This document shows positions 35,077-53,900 of a DNA stretch of 64,000 nucleotides, piece by piece (within the stretch, counting starts at the first letter, position 1; each line of letters opens with the position of its first letter). The notes beneath the pieces were generated by a model that worked only from the letters and a program-made list of their open reading frames with translations, was not told where the DNA came from and ran no database searches. A program made the position numbers and the translations under genes. The DNA is from Anagrus nilaparvatae (lineage: Eukaryota > Arthropoda > Insecta > Hymenoptera > Mymaridae): positions 23,994,001-24,058,000 of the forward strand of contig JAKSXM010000014.1 in the NCBI GenBank assembly GCA_022575985.1, given 5' to 3'.

Positions 35077-36149
35077 GTTAAGTTAGAAAAATAAATGTCT
35101 AATATTGAATATTATCATAATTACTTAAATAAAGTTTTTGCATAAAAAAATGTTCATAAAAATATTAAATATTTATTAATTTATTTTAATTAATGCCAAA
35201 AACTTAGCTTAAGAACATAGTGAATATTTTTTAGTAAATATTTTTGTATGCTTGTCATGAATTTCATTAAATGTTCTGTTTTAAATAATATTTAAATTTG
35301 TAATAGATATAATGAAATTTTAATAATAGATAAATTATATAGATAATCTAAGTAACTTTGTAACTTACAAAATTTTTCGTTTACTTAAAAAGTTTTTATA
35401 AATAAAAAAATATAAATTTTATAAATTTTATTTAATAATTCTTTATTTTTATTTGAATGTAACCTGCTAACTTCTAAGATACTTATTTTTATAAAAAGAG
35501 TATATATTTATAGATATACTTCAATGTACTACAAATTGTATAATAATAATATTAATAATAATAATGCAAATATAAAAAAACAATTTTTTATAAATAATTT
35601 AAAAATTACAAAAGTATTATTTTAATTTGATAATATTATTATACTTCATCGATATAATATTTGAAACACCGCGCGAGAGTAGCTCGCGCATGCGTTTGAA
35701 AAGTTACTAAAACTGCGTAATAAACAATGTTTTCTAATATTTATTAATTAATTTCTTTATATTAAAAACACCTACAGTACTTTTAATTAATATCAAAAAT
35801 TTGTTGATACTTTAACTCCATTTTTATGCAATTTTATTTAAATCTGTTCTGTAAATTTTGAGAAATGTTGAAATTAGTACGCATTTTTGGAGTTTTCCAT
35901 TTACTTATCATGTTAAATATATTTATTAATTTCTCTGAAACCAAACATCTAACAATCTCAAAATTTTTACAGCAATTTTAATTAATAAAAAACTTTCATT
36001 TTATGAAGTTTGGTCAAAATCTGTTCTGTAAATTTTTCACGGACATACTACCTTAAATTAAATTATATTTGATTTTTTCAATATTTAGTTTGGTTACTTG
36101 CTTTGTTATCGTTTGATGAATAATATAGTTAAAATGTTTTGATTATTAT
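34987..36149. other. Transposase 3' flank
   Basis: AT-rich and without a gene. A strong GC hairpin lies at 35671-35689 (GCGCGAG, 5-base loop, CTCGCGC), followed by ATGCGTTTG. It stands out from its surroundings and might mark an end of the Mutator-like element, but I find only a weak counterpart near 26440-26470. Confidence 0.4.
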
Positions 36150-36265
36150 ATACTCACTAAATAGAATAATAATTTACAAAAATTTTCTCACAAATGAAAT
36201 GATTTCCAGAAGGTATATAAAATCATAAGGGATATTAGTATAAAGTATTCTATTTTTTATTTATA
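36150..36265 (+). promoter_or_regulatory. TATA-containing promoter-like block, copy B
   Basis: TACTCACTAAATAG ... TTTTCTCACAAATGAAATGA ... GGTATATAAAATCAT closely follows the order and spacing of copy A at 26279-26360. I see no gene downstream. Confidence 0.45.
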
Positions 36266-39050
36266 TATTTAAAAATAATAAATTTGATTAAATTTTCTTT
36301 TTTGAATTCTGTAGATTCAATTAAATTATATCTACAAAGCTACTTTTCTATATAAAAAGGAATTCAAAATATCATACATTTGTTGTAAAATTATCTTTGT
36401 TTATGTGTATAAATTTCATAAAATGCAGGCACATATATTATGTAGGCAAATAGATGTGCAGAAACGAGTTTACACATTTAAAAAGGTTCTGCGCATCGTG
36501 TGCGTATATGCACCGCATATTTGCCGATTTGCCGCTATTGTAGAACCAGCCTAAAATTTTGTCTCAAAAAACGCAACAAGCCAAAGTAAATGTTTCAGGC
36601 ACGTTTTTTTGAAATATTAGAAATTACTTTGACACAAAAATAAAGGTATTACGTAATTTCAGAACAATTTTGAATCACAAAAAATTTCTGTGCTGAATGT
36701 ACAATGAAGGCACAGTAGTAATAAACACGGCCTGCGAGCTACCAGAAATAAAGCTATTAAAATGAGACTCTACAAAAATCTATAAACATTTGTAGATATC
36801 TACTGAACCCTGCACATTTTCTGTGATTTATTCTAAATCCTCTATCTGGGCTCAACAGTGTACTTTTTTTCTTATAAAAAAAAAAAAAATTCGAAAACTG
36901 CTCTGTCTGAATTAGTTGCTTTGCTTGAATTGCTTGAATTTTCAAGCAAAGCAACCTAACCGTGTGCAAATATTAAAACTGTAAAAGGTCATTTTTGAAA
37001 AAGTTATAGTTTTATTCTGTAAAAAAATTATCTAATGCATTACAAATTTAAATACATAAGATTTTCACAATAAATATAAATTGCTATTTGAGTAAACATC
37101 ATCTCTGAATACACTCAAAGAATTTATAAAAGCTTCTTCAATTTCCATTACTTTTGAAGAAGAGAAAATAAATTCAAGTTTACTATTCGTATTTGAAAAG
37201 AAAACGAAATTGAAATCGGCTTTTCTAAATTGCATCGAGTCTCGTAAACCCCTCGAGGGATAAAAATGCAAACAAGTGTGTATACACATAGAAAAAAAAA
37301 CGGTGAGAAGAAAAAAACTTTATTTTTTTGGATTTTCTTGAATATATATCGATCCTTTGAGGATTTTGGCCCTTACAAATAAAGCAACATCTAAAATATG
37401 TTAGGTAAACGTAAAACTTCGTGATTTTTTATATATTGCTTTGAAATTTCGTCAAATGTTTCAAATGGTTGAAAACTTTCTGTACGTAAATTTGTAAAAT
37501 TAATGTTAAGAACTGAATTATAATAATTAAAATAAATAAATAAAATTTTTTTGTTAAAAAAATTTTGATTATTATTTATACTTTGTATGAAAAATATTTA
37601 GAGATGCGAGTAAAAAATTTTGGAGAACTTAAAATTTGACAACATTTTTTGAACTTATTTAGCCTATTTAATTCAAAAGCTGTTTCATTTTGGCAAAATC
37701 TAAATATTACAGAGTAAATTTAGACAATCAACTAAAATTTGAGCTTTTATTTGAAAATGAGTGAAATAAGCTAAAACTTAACCCGAAAGTTGACCAAATC
37801 ACTAGATAAGAAATCAGGTCATCCAGAAGTTACTGCAAAATACCATTTTAATAGCGTTTACTTTATGATTATCATGCGTTATTTTTTTTTTGCATGCAAG
37901 CAGGGTTGGCTTATATAATTTTTAGATACACCTGGGTGAGAATGCTTTACGCATTTCTAGAGCCAGACCTTAGAGTATGTCGGATTCCATGCTTAACATG
38001 TTTACCGACTAAACTCACCCCCCCCCCCCCCTTAAACCTGCGCATATTACTCTATCAAGTGTTATTAATGTTGCAATTTAAAAAAAAAAAAGAAACAACT
38101 GCAAATTATATCTTGATGAAATTTAAATTAACTGCAGTCGATGTATTGGCTCAATAATTCTGTACTTAACCAGACGTGTTTAGATTCTTTGCTTAAAAAT
38201 TCATTTAATAATCACAAAACCAATTATAATTTTTATATACAATAAATTTTCTTTTTTAAACTCGTTAAATTTTTAATTAAATTTTTATTCATTAATTTTC
38301 ATAGATAAATCTTTTTTTTTTTATTTTTCGAAGGCAAAAGGAACTAGTGGCGTCATCGACATAAATCGGAATGAACTCTTTGGTTAAAATGTTATGAACG
38401 TAAGATAATGTACTTTTCTGCCTTTTTTTTTAAATTATCTTATCAATCGTTTTGCTTTTTATTATTAATTTTAGTATTGAACTTTATTGTTTTTTAAAAT
38501 TTTTTTAAAACTGCTTAAAATTTGCTAAATTGAAATTAAATATTCGATATTTTTTAGTGTTCTTCGAGAAGAAAAAATTACTTAAAGATCAAAATATTCA
38601 TATTATTGAGGAATTTTTTCCTGAAACATTTGTTATTGAAGTATTAATTTTAAAAATGTTTAATACTGATAAATAACTTTTACTAAATAACTTTTCTTTA
38701 TATGTAAAATTTGAAAGCTTTAATAATAAAAAAAAAAAAAATACTGATGAACTATACCAGTTCGCTTCACTTAAAAAAATTGTACTATATTGGGGATTAT
38801 TTTATTTATTTTAGAACTCAAAACTTTTTTGTTTGGCACAATTTTTATATTATGAATTGGTTGCCAAATTTGAGTAAATTATCTGCTATCTGCTATGATC
38901 TTCAAAGGGCTTAGAATAGAAAAAGAAAGTTATCAAGACATTTAGAAATTTACACATTTTTCAAAATATTTTAATCAAAAAATTAAAATTTAAAATAAAA
39001 ATTTTTTTTTAAATTGAAAAATTTTTAAGTAATTTTTGAGCTTTAGTAGC
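36266..39050. other. Gene-poor region
   Basis: No gene recognised. Notable pieces are a GC-richer patch at 36430-36550 (GCAAAT/ATTTGC and GGTTCT/AGAACC inverted words), an MPC1-intron-type MITE motif near 36905-36965 (GCTTGAATTGCTTGAATTTT), and a run of 14 C at 38018-38031. Confidence 0.45.
38018..38031. repeat. Poly-C tract
   Basis: Fourteen consecutive C bases, exceptional in this AT-rich background. Confidence 0.9.
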
Positions 39051-40104
39051 TTTGTATACGATTTTTTTTGAAAGCATGTCCATGGAATTTTTTGACGGTA
39101 ATTTTAGTTTTTGGGGTCGCTGATTCCAAATCCGAAGTCCGTTTTGACCTAACGTGGTCCAATTTTGCGTAATTGCTCATTTTAGGTCATTTTTAAAGTT
39201 TTTTTGCCATTATTTGTTAAAATGTTTAATATATTACCATTTTTCCTACGCTACTAATGTTTTTTGGGACTCTATACCTAATTATCATAAAAAAAATGGT
39301 ATCCCATAATAGGGATTCTTAGGCTATTTTTCATGCTTTTTGGGCTAATTTTAGCTATTTTTATGAAATAATACAAATTTTTATCTACAGCTTCTGGTTT
39401 TTGAGTATTTTAGGGTAGTTAAATACGAATATTATATTTAATTTATCTAAAAACGGTGAAGTAGCCCATAATAGGCACTTATAGGCTGTATCTAACGTTT
39501 TTGGGGTAATTTAGGTGAACTAATACCAATTTTTTTCTACAGCTTGTGGTTTTCGGGTCACTGAACGCAAATAACACATCTTTTTTTAACAAATAATGTC
39601 CAAGGGCCCATAATAGGCGATTCACGGGTATTCTAATCATTTTAATGATTTAATGATAAGTGCCTATTATGGGCTACTACACCATTTTTATATAAATTAA
39701 AAATAATATTTTTATTTAACTGCCTTAAAATACTCAAAAACCAGAAGCTGTAGATAAAAATTTGTATTATTTCATAAAAATAGCTAAAATTAGCCCAAAA
39801 AGCGTGAAAAATAGCCTAAGAATCCCTATTATGGGCTACCATTTTTTTTGTATGAGTAGATATGATAATTAGGTATAGAGACCCAAAAAACATTAGTGTA
39901 TAGTGTGAGAAAAATGGTAATATATTAAAAATTTTAACAAAAAATCGCAAAAAAACGTTAAAAATGTCCTGAAATGGGCAATTACGCAAAATTGGACCAC
40001 GTTAGGTCAAAACGGACTTCGGATTTGGAATCAGTGACCCTAAAAACTAAAATTACCGTCGAAAAATTCCATGGGTATGCTTTCCAAAAAAATCGCATAT
40101 AAAA
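39051..40104. mobile_element. Foldback element, about 1.05 kb
   Basis: The left end (TTTGTATACGATTTTTTTTG, then AAAGCATG-CCATGG) is inverted at the right (CCATGGGTATGCTTTCC, AAAAAAATCGCATATAAA). The arms share long, nearly perfect stretches such as GGTCAAAACGGACTTCGG. The interior repeats the phrase CCCATAATAGG / CCTATTATGGG in both orientations (39304, 39469, 39609, 39663 and 39827). No ORF. Confidence 0.9.
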
Positions 40105-41531
40105 CCATGCTCCAGGCCTATACTAATATTAATTTATATAATAAATTTAGGATTAGAGGATCATAAAATTATAGGATCATATTATAGGATCAAAAACGCG
40201 TTTAAAAAATTGCGGGAATGAGAAACTTACGATGAAAAAAATTTTTTAAAAAGGTTTATTAGTTGAAAGTAGCTCATATTATATCTTATCAAATTAATTC
40301 TTTGAATTCTAATTATAATTTGAATACACGATTCATTTTTGCGATATTTTTTAAATTTATTTAGGTCACGGTTATTAAATAATAATCTGTCAGGTGGCAT
40401 TTTTAAATGCTGAATTTAAAATTTAATTAGACAAATTTAAAAAAAAAAAACTGTAAAATGTATACCTGTTTCATATTAGTATACTGATTTTAGGAAGAAT
40501 TTTTAGAAAATTTACATAAATTTTGTCAATATAATTTTAGCTAATACCATTGCATCTAACCAGTTGAGTATATAATAAAAGCTATTGAAAACTCGAGCAA
40601 AATGAAAATAAAATGATCTCATAAATGTCATTAGTTTAGCAAATGCAAAGATCACTATAATTAGATAATTAGAAGCCATAAATTCTGTTCTTATCATTAA
40701 TTTTTACAAATATTGAATGCCTTAAAATGTTATATATAAGTTTTATCAATTCAATTTCTAATAATTTTTCCTCGTTCAAAATTACTTATCAAACAAAATT
40801 GTGTTTTTTTATTTGTTATGAAATTATATGACTATATATATCGAGTAAAATAAAATTTGTATATACCAATCTGGCATTTTCTATAAATTACGGTATTTTA
40901 AGTTTCTCTATATCCTTTAATTATTCTGGGCAGAACTTTTTACAGCTAAATGTTTTAATTATAAAAACGTAAAAACTTCATTTGAGCCTAAATTAATCAG
41001 AGCTGCTTTATAAGATACTAAAAAACATCATATTTTGTATTAGTGAATTCTTTTAAAGACCGAATGATTTCTGATTTGATAATGTTCTAAAAATTTTCTA
41101 AAAACAGGGAAATAAGTTAAATAAAAGTTATTTCTTTAATTATGATTTCTCAGTAAAAAGTTTCAATAAATACTGTAAATTATTAGATTTTACGTCTTTC
41201 TGAAACAAATACTTTATTTCTATGAATTTATTAGCAATATTCATAACAGGGCAAAGTTTTTATATTGTTTTAAATTTAAGGCTTAAAATTTACAAAATTT
41301 CGAACTGCTCGATGAAATTTTTTTATATTTTACTTACAAATTCTTTCGTTGAAAATTACGTTTAAAATTAACTATTTTTGTGTTTTACTTTTTTGCTTTT
41401 AACCTCTAGTTCCTTTGATAAAAGTGCAGTCGAAATTCAAATTATTAAAATTGTTCAGTTGTTATAGACATTTCTTATAAAATTTGACATTTTAATATCC
41501 ACAAGGCCTAAATTTTTTTGCTTTAAGTATG
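40105..41531. other. AT-rich spacer
   Basis: No gene or element recognised. Confidence 0.5.
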
Positions 41532-42200
41532 GTAGCTGGTAATCGAATAACAACGAATTTCTTAAAGCTAGTACCATATAGCTACTTCCATATAAAAAAA
41601 TTAGGTATTGTGATCAAATATTAAAAAATTACAGGGATATCTTGTTTTTGATGATTGCAAAAATTTGGAGAAACAAATTTTCATAAATTCATCAATTTAA
41701 GTATCAGATCCAAGCTCAGATCCAACAAATCGAGTAATAACGATTTTCTTAAAGCTATATTGCCATATAAAAAAATGAGGTATTACGTGATCCAAACAGA
41801 AAAAAAATAACAGAGTTACCATATTTTTTAATGGCAAAAATTTTGAGAAACGAATTTTTAAAAATTTAGGTATTGAATACAGGAAATGGAGTGAGAACGA
41901 TTTGCTTATAACTAATTCTCTCGCTAGTTCTTCCATAGAAAAAAATACGGTATATTACGTCCAAAAACAAAAAAAATTACGGAGTTATCTTATTTTTCGA
42001 TAGTAAAAATATTGAGAAAAAAATTTTCTTGAATTTTTTTAACAATTACGAATTTTCTGAAGCAAGGGCTTTCGTGGAAAAAAATGAGTCATTCTAATTA
42101 AAAAAAAAGTAGTTCTGTATTTTCAGAAAAAAAATTTTTTGAGAATAAAAAATTGTTGTTATACATAATAAAAATTGGTTTTTTAGCATCTGAGGGTCAC
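41532..42200. repeat. Degenerate tandem repeat, about 155-195-base units
   Basis: Four diverged units start near 41532, 41727, 41884 and 42040. The ordered phrases are AACGAATTTCTTAAAGCTA, CCATATAAAAAAATTAGGTA, ACAGAGTTA-C-TATTTTT, and TTTTGAGAAACGAATTTT. The same unit appears in UGT intron 1 (3590-3790). Confidence 0.75.
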
Positions 42201-44834
42201 AAAACATGTAAATGTGCAAATAAATCGAAAATCGAAATTTGACCTAGAACAAAGATTTCTCTATAAGGAACCAAAAACACCAAAGAGTATTGAAATTGAA
42301 TACTTAATAGTTCAACGAAAAAAATAAGCTGCACGGAGAAAAATTTATTGAGTTTAATAAATTAGAAGAAATTGATGAAGTGAGAGGATAATTTGACAGA
42401 AAATGACCCAATTACATACTATTTTAAAACATTTTATGAAGGGTTTCTTGCAAATTATTAAATTACCCAAATTTGGTCAATGATTGTTAAAATTAGTTGT
42501 TCATAATATACCTAACTAACAAACAAATACGTACAAATAATTATCACAAATAATAAATCTTTTAAATTATTAATTATCAAATTTTATTAAATAGGTCAAC
42601 AATCTACTAAATAAAAAATATAACGTTATCAATTTCTTAGAATTTTTTTTATTGGGTTATAACATTTTTTTTTTCTTTAATTATTTATGATTAAATTATA
42701 TTTAAAATTTGTTTTTTATCAGTAAATAATTTTAATATTTTTTAATCAACGAATAAAATAATTAAATTGCAGGCTATACATTTATAAAATTTAAGTACTT
42801 AAGCACTTGAAATTTAAAGCTAATATTGAAATATTGCCAAAATTAATATTTGAAATATGCAAATGTGCGGTGTTTAAGTATTCATAGCATCAGTGCCTAT
42901 TGTAATCTAAGCATTTCAAAAAACGCAATTTCACAGTGAAAATGAAATTAGAATACTTATTTTAATCACCAAATTTTAAATTAGGATACGATAATTTTTA
43001 TATATATAATTAATTAATAATATTAAATTATCTTTTTGTAAGTATGAACTGCTATAGTTCAAACTATTTTGTTAATTGAATTCATTTCCTAAAATTTTCG
43101 AAAATAATAAATTATATTTAAACTCAAATTTTGTTTTTATTTTTTAATTATTTTTCTTTTTTATATAGGTATAATTAAATTCTTAAAGATTAAAATAACT
43201 TTTTTTATTTGAAATAAGATTTTCTGGTAAAAATTGACTTTTCAGGATGAAGTTGATTAGAAAAATGAATACTTACATCTAACTATAATAAGTAAAATTA
43301 AATATCTAAAACAGTTTAAGCTAAGAACAAAATAAATCTCAAACTTAATAAAAATTTTATATTATTTTAGCCTAGATCTTCTCTGAAATTATTATTTTCA
43401 GGAAAAAACTTTATGTTGTTTTAGAAATTTATTTTTCTTTGTTTGAATCGGTATCTTATTTAATAAATAAAACATCTTTATCATCAGATAAACAGGAATA
43501 AAACAATTCATTTAAACTATATTAATATGGTCATATTATCAGTAAATAAAGATTGCTTAGTATATTTATGATTATTTTATGTAAGCTATTTTGATGCAAA
43601 AACAAATTAATGAACAGCCCTAAAATTTAAAACTAAATTTTTTTATAAAATAAGGGATGTATAAAAGTTTTTGCTTAATAATTAAAATCTATTTTTTGCT
43701 GCTGGTGTAGGTATAAACTATATATTATAATTTACTTGAAAAAGTTAAAATATTCTTTATAAATATTTTTCACAATATTCACAATTTTTGCCAAAAATTT
43801 TGGAATGTTACAGTAATATGTAAATTTTGACTGCATACAAATTTTTTATGATACAAATTACTAATTGCAAGTTATACTATGTTAAAATTTAAAATAAAAA
43901 TGAGAAAACATTTTTTAAATTACTGAAAACTTACCAATTTGAAAAAGATTATAAGAAAGTCAAATTAATTTGATGCAATAAAATTTTTGCATTTTGAATT
44001 TCCACTTTGAAAACTTCACTGAAACTTCAAAACATTGATAATTTAACATATTATTTTACAAAGAAAGCACAATTTTATTTGTAATTCACAAATGCTTGGA
44101 TATTGTTACAAAAATTTTTTAAGACTTTTAAAAAGTTATAAGGGTGAATATAAAGGGTTCTATAAAAAAGTAGTATCCTATCATTTTCAAGCATTTGAAA
44201 TGCAAAATGGGAGTAGAAGCTCCACCCATTGAATATTTTTTAGCCTTTTTTAGGATCCGAGTGGGGAATTGAGACTCAAGATTTACCCTTTCTATGTTTT
44301 GTAAATCCTTTAATGTTTTTTAAATAAATAAACATTTTTTAATCAGATATAATTTGATAGAAGCAATAGAGAATAGAGTTGAAAGGTAGTTAAAAGATTT
44401 TATTCTATATTAAATTTAAAAACTTTTTTGTTGGAATACTAATAAATAAAATACTATTAAGCTAAAAAGGGGTTGAACTTAAAAATAAAAAGGGTAACAC
44501 AGCCCTTTTTTCACTTTACCCAATAATATTCAGGGAATAAAAGAGCATACTTGTCAATTAAAATGTAAATTAATGCTACTTTTCATTTTATAAAACACCA
44601 TGCATCCAAAATTTGAAAACTTGATTAAACATTTTAAACATTTGAAAACTTAATAAAAAATTTTAATTGAAGTTATTACTTTTTTAATAAATGGAATTAG
44701 TTATAGTTTAAATAATAAGAAATATTCACAATTTTCTCCCTTAATTAAAATTAAAATTAAAATAACTAATTAAAATTAAATAATTATAAAATAACTTAAA
44801 ACAGATATTTGTAATGGAAACAAGAAATTGAACC
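42201..44834. other. AT-rich spacer
   Basis: No gene or structured element recognised. Confidence 0.5.
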
Positions 44835-45022
44835 ATGGAAGGTCTTTGCTTGACTGAAGTATCTTTTGAACGTTGTAATATCTTTGCTCTTGCTATCGCT
44901 ATGATAGCTAAAGTAAAGCTGCCATTGGCTGAACCCTCACCGAGAGGCTGCTCTAGGGTGGTTAGACAGAGACGATACTTCATACAAGGTCTAGGTCTCG
45001 TTGGTCTTTGCATCTATTTTTT
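44835..45022 (+). ncRNA. Candidate structured non-coding RNA
   Basis: This island of about 190 bases is much GC-richer than its surroundings and ends in a seven-T run (45016-45022), as Pol III transcripts do. TGAAGTATC near 44854 can pair with GATACTTCA near 44974, enclosing several hairpins: GCTATC-GCTAT-GATAGC, GCC-ATT-GGC, CCTC-ACC-GAGAGG and AACCCT with AGGGTGGTT. I cannot match it to U snRNA, 7SK, RNase P/MRP, SRP or tRNA. Overlapping 84-90-codon frames on both strands look like by-products. It could instead be a small mobile-element or coding fragment. Confidence 0.35.
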
Positions 45023-47940
<2,918 letters not shown>

Positions 47941-48879
47941 AAATGCTACTTATCTTAAAACAAAAACAATTTTTCCACTTTAAAAGTACATAATATGATC
48001 ATTCATTTAAAATTGTTTTATTTATTGTTAAAATAAGTTTTAAATATTTATTATTTTTAATTAAAACTGTATAGGTGGTTAAAAGTTACCAAAGGTAAAT
48101 GTAATAAGTTAATTCATGCAAATATTTAATTTTTATTTAGAATTAAATAATGTGCAATTCTGTAAAAATTATCAGATTAATTATCAATTATTTATAACAA
48201 TATTTTAATATTTTTTTACATAATTGATAGATAGGAAATATTTTTTTTTTTGTTATAAGGTGCAATCTTTTTGAAAATTACATTTACTGAATTTCTATTA
48301 TTTTTTGTTACTTAATAATTTAAGTATTTCATATTTTTAAATATTTTAATCAATAAATCTTAATAATTTAAGATTATTTAACAAAAAAATTGTTATGTAA
48401 TAAATTTTGTACATAGAATTATATCATTTGATTGATAAAATCTAAATTTTAAGATTGTATTTAAATGTGTATAGAAACTCTTACTTACCTATATTATTTA
48501 TTAATATACTGTTTGTATATTGTTAAATAAATATTTTGTGTTTATAAGCTAAATTTTGTATTTTTTATTTAATTTTCGTTAAAAAAAACTGCCGGTAAAC
48601 ATTTTTTATTAAGCTTTAAATTAAGTACAAAAGAGGTCGCACCAATTCACTTTTTGTCTGCTTTTTTGTACCCATAATGTTTTGAGCGTCATGTATACAT
48701 ACAAACTTATCAGGAATCCGATAGATCCCGACTCCAAAAATCATGTGAAAAACAGTGTTATTATTGTGCCAAACTTAGCAGTATTTAATTAATAACATAA
48801 ATGATTAAAATAAATTATAAAGAAGAAAAAAATAGAAAATTACTTAACAATATAATAAGTCAAAGGTAGCAAAGCAGCT
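47941..48879. other. GALE 3' UTR and intergenic region
   Basis: Candidate AATAAA signals lie near 48350 and at 48526-48531. No further gene before the KAT7-like ATG at 48880. Confidence 0.5.
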
Positions 48880-52031
<3,152 letters not shown>

Positions 52032-53226
52032 TAATATTTTATTCATATTTTTTCACACATAATAATTTACTTACACAATATTTTAACAATTTTTGAAACG
52101 TTTTCACAATTTCTCAAAAAAATATAAATAAATCCACCTAAAACCAAGGTTCATAATGAAATTAAGTAAAATTTTAATTTTAAATATAAAACTTTATTTT
52201 TTTTTTTTATTTTTGGAAATTAAAATGTAATTTTTTCATTTGACAAAATATTAAGACTTTTAATATCTTAATTAAATTTAATTAAAATATAATAAATTAT
52301 TTAATTTTAAAGCTTGAATATATTTTTACAAAAAATGAGTTAAAAAGAATTAAATTAAGTACCTAAACTTTAATATTCTGTACTAAATACTTGAGGCGTT
52401 ATTTACAGTAGAGTTTTTTAAAATTATCTTTTCAAATTCAAAAATATACATAAAATTAAGGATAAAAAATCGTTCTTAAATTATATATGGGTTAATATGA
52501 CTAATGATTTTATTTTATTAATTCAATATTTTAAGAAAACATTTCTTGAAAAATTACAAAAGATTAGGCCCAAAATTAACAGTTATCATTATTATAGAAT
52601 TTATTTTGTCTCAGCAAAAATATAATAAAATTATATCAACTAAGAGGTAAAATAGCGAATTATCAAAATACTCAACTATTCCACTGAAAATGAACACATT
52701 GTAGACATATTAAAGCCATTACAGGATGGATCATGATTTTACAATCATATATCATGCTTTTAACCATTTTTCTATTTTTTTTAAATCGATGTGGCAAAAA
52801 CAACTAGTAATAATGATTGAAATTTGATATAGCCTGCAGAAATTGTTACATATAAGGTGTCCTGATACTTATTACACTCCTGTATCATTTGATTGGTGCA
52901 AAATTTTCTAAAAATTGAAAATATTTTAAAATTACTCAAGCTGCAGAGTATGTGTAAAATAATTAATTTATTAAAAGTATATAGTTTAAAATTATAGAGT
53001 AAAGAAATATATAAAGCATTATTATTGTAATATATATACTTCAAAAGGAAAGGAATTATGAATATTACAATCAAGGAGAGGCCATAGATTTTAAACCACC
53101 AAATGGTTTTAGTTTCAGTCATTCTTTAGAATAATATGTAGTAGTTAGGCAAATCATTTTAATATATTCAGTAAAGATAGATATTAACATAAAGAAATAT
53201 GCAATTATAAATCTGATTGTTTACCC

Positions 53227-53900
53227 AATAAATAAGTGACTTTCTATGTAATCTAAAATTAGATTAATTAATCTCTGGACCTTTTATTAATAATTTTTAG
53301 ATTTATACTATACATGAATGTTTTCTAATTTTCCTGAAAATTGAACTAATTACTTGGTATAGCTTGAATTTAAAAATTTTTCGTATTTCTCAAGATTTGC
53401 CGAAAAAAATGATTTGAAACTGATGTTGAAGAAAAGAAAACAAGCCTATTGCTTTTTTGGATACAGGATTACAAACATAATTATTTAAGTTGTGTATGAA
53501 AAAGCAATTTGTATATAAATAAATAATTTTTTTGATATTTATTCAGGGTAGCCTCTTATACCATACACTTTCCAATCTGCAAAATCAGCAAAAAGCCTTG
53601 TTTCTCCAAAAATTTTCCAAAATTCTGCAAAATACTTTCTTTTGCACCAAAAACCAATAATATTTTGCAATTTATTCCCCTTGCAAGCTTGTTTTCTTTT
53701 CTTCAGCATCAGTTTCAAGTCATTTTGTTTGGCGAATCTTAAGAAATACGGAAAAACGAAAAATTGTTAAATACAAGCTAAACCAAGTAATTGGTTCAAT
53801 TTTCAGTAAAATTAGAAAACATTCATTTAAACGTATAAAGCTAAAAATCATTAATAAGAGGTCCAGAGCTTAATTAGATTACAAAGTTTATTATTTATTC
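53227..53900. mobile_element. Diverged palindromic element in the KAT7-like intron
   Basis: The arms are about 260 bases and clearly imperfect. TAATTAATCTCTGGACC on the left faces GGTCCAGAGCTTAATTA on the right. GAATGTTTTCTAATTTT faces AAAATTAGAAAACATTC, and GAAGAAAAGAAAACAAGC faces GCTTGTTTTCTTTTCTTC. The loop (about 53450-53690) is unrelated on the two sides. It looks like an old foldback insertion. Confidence 0.8.
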
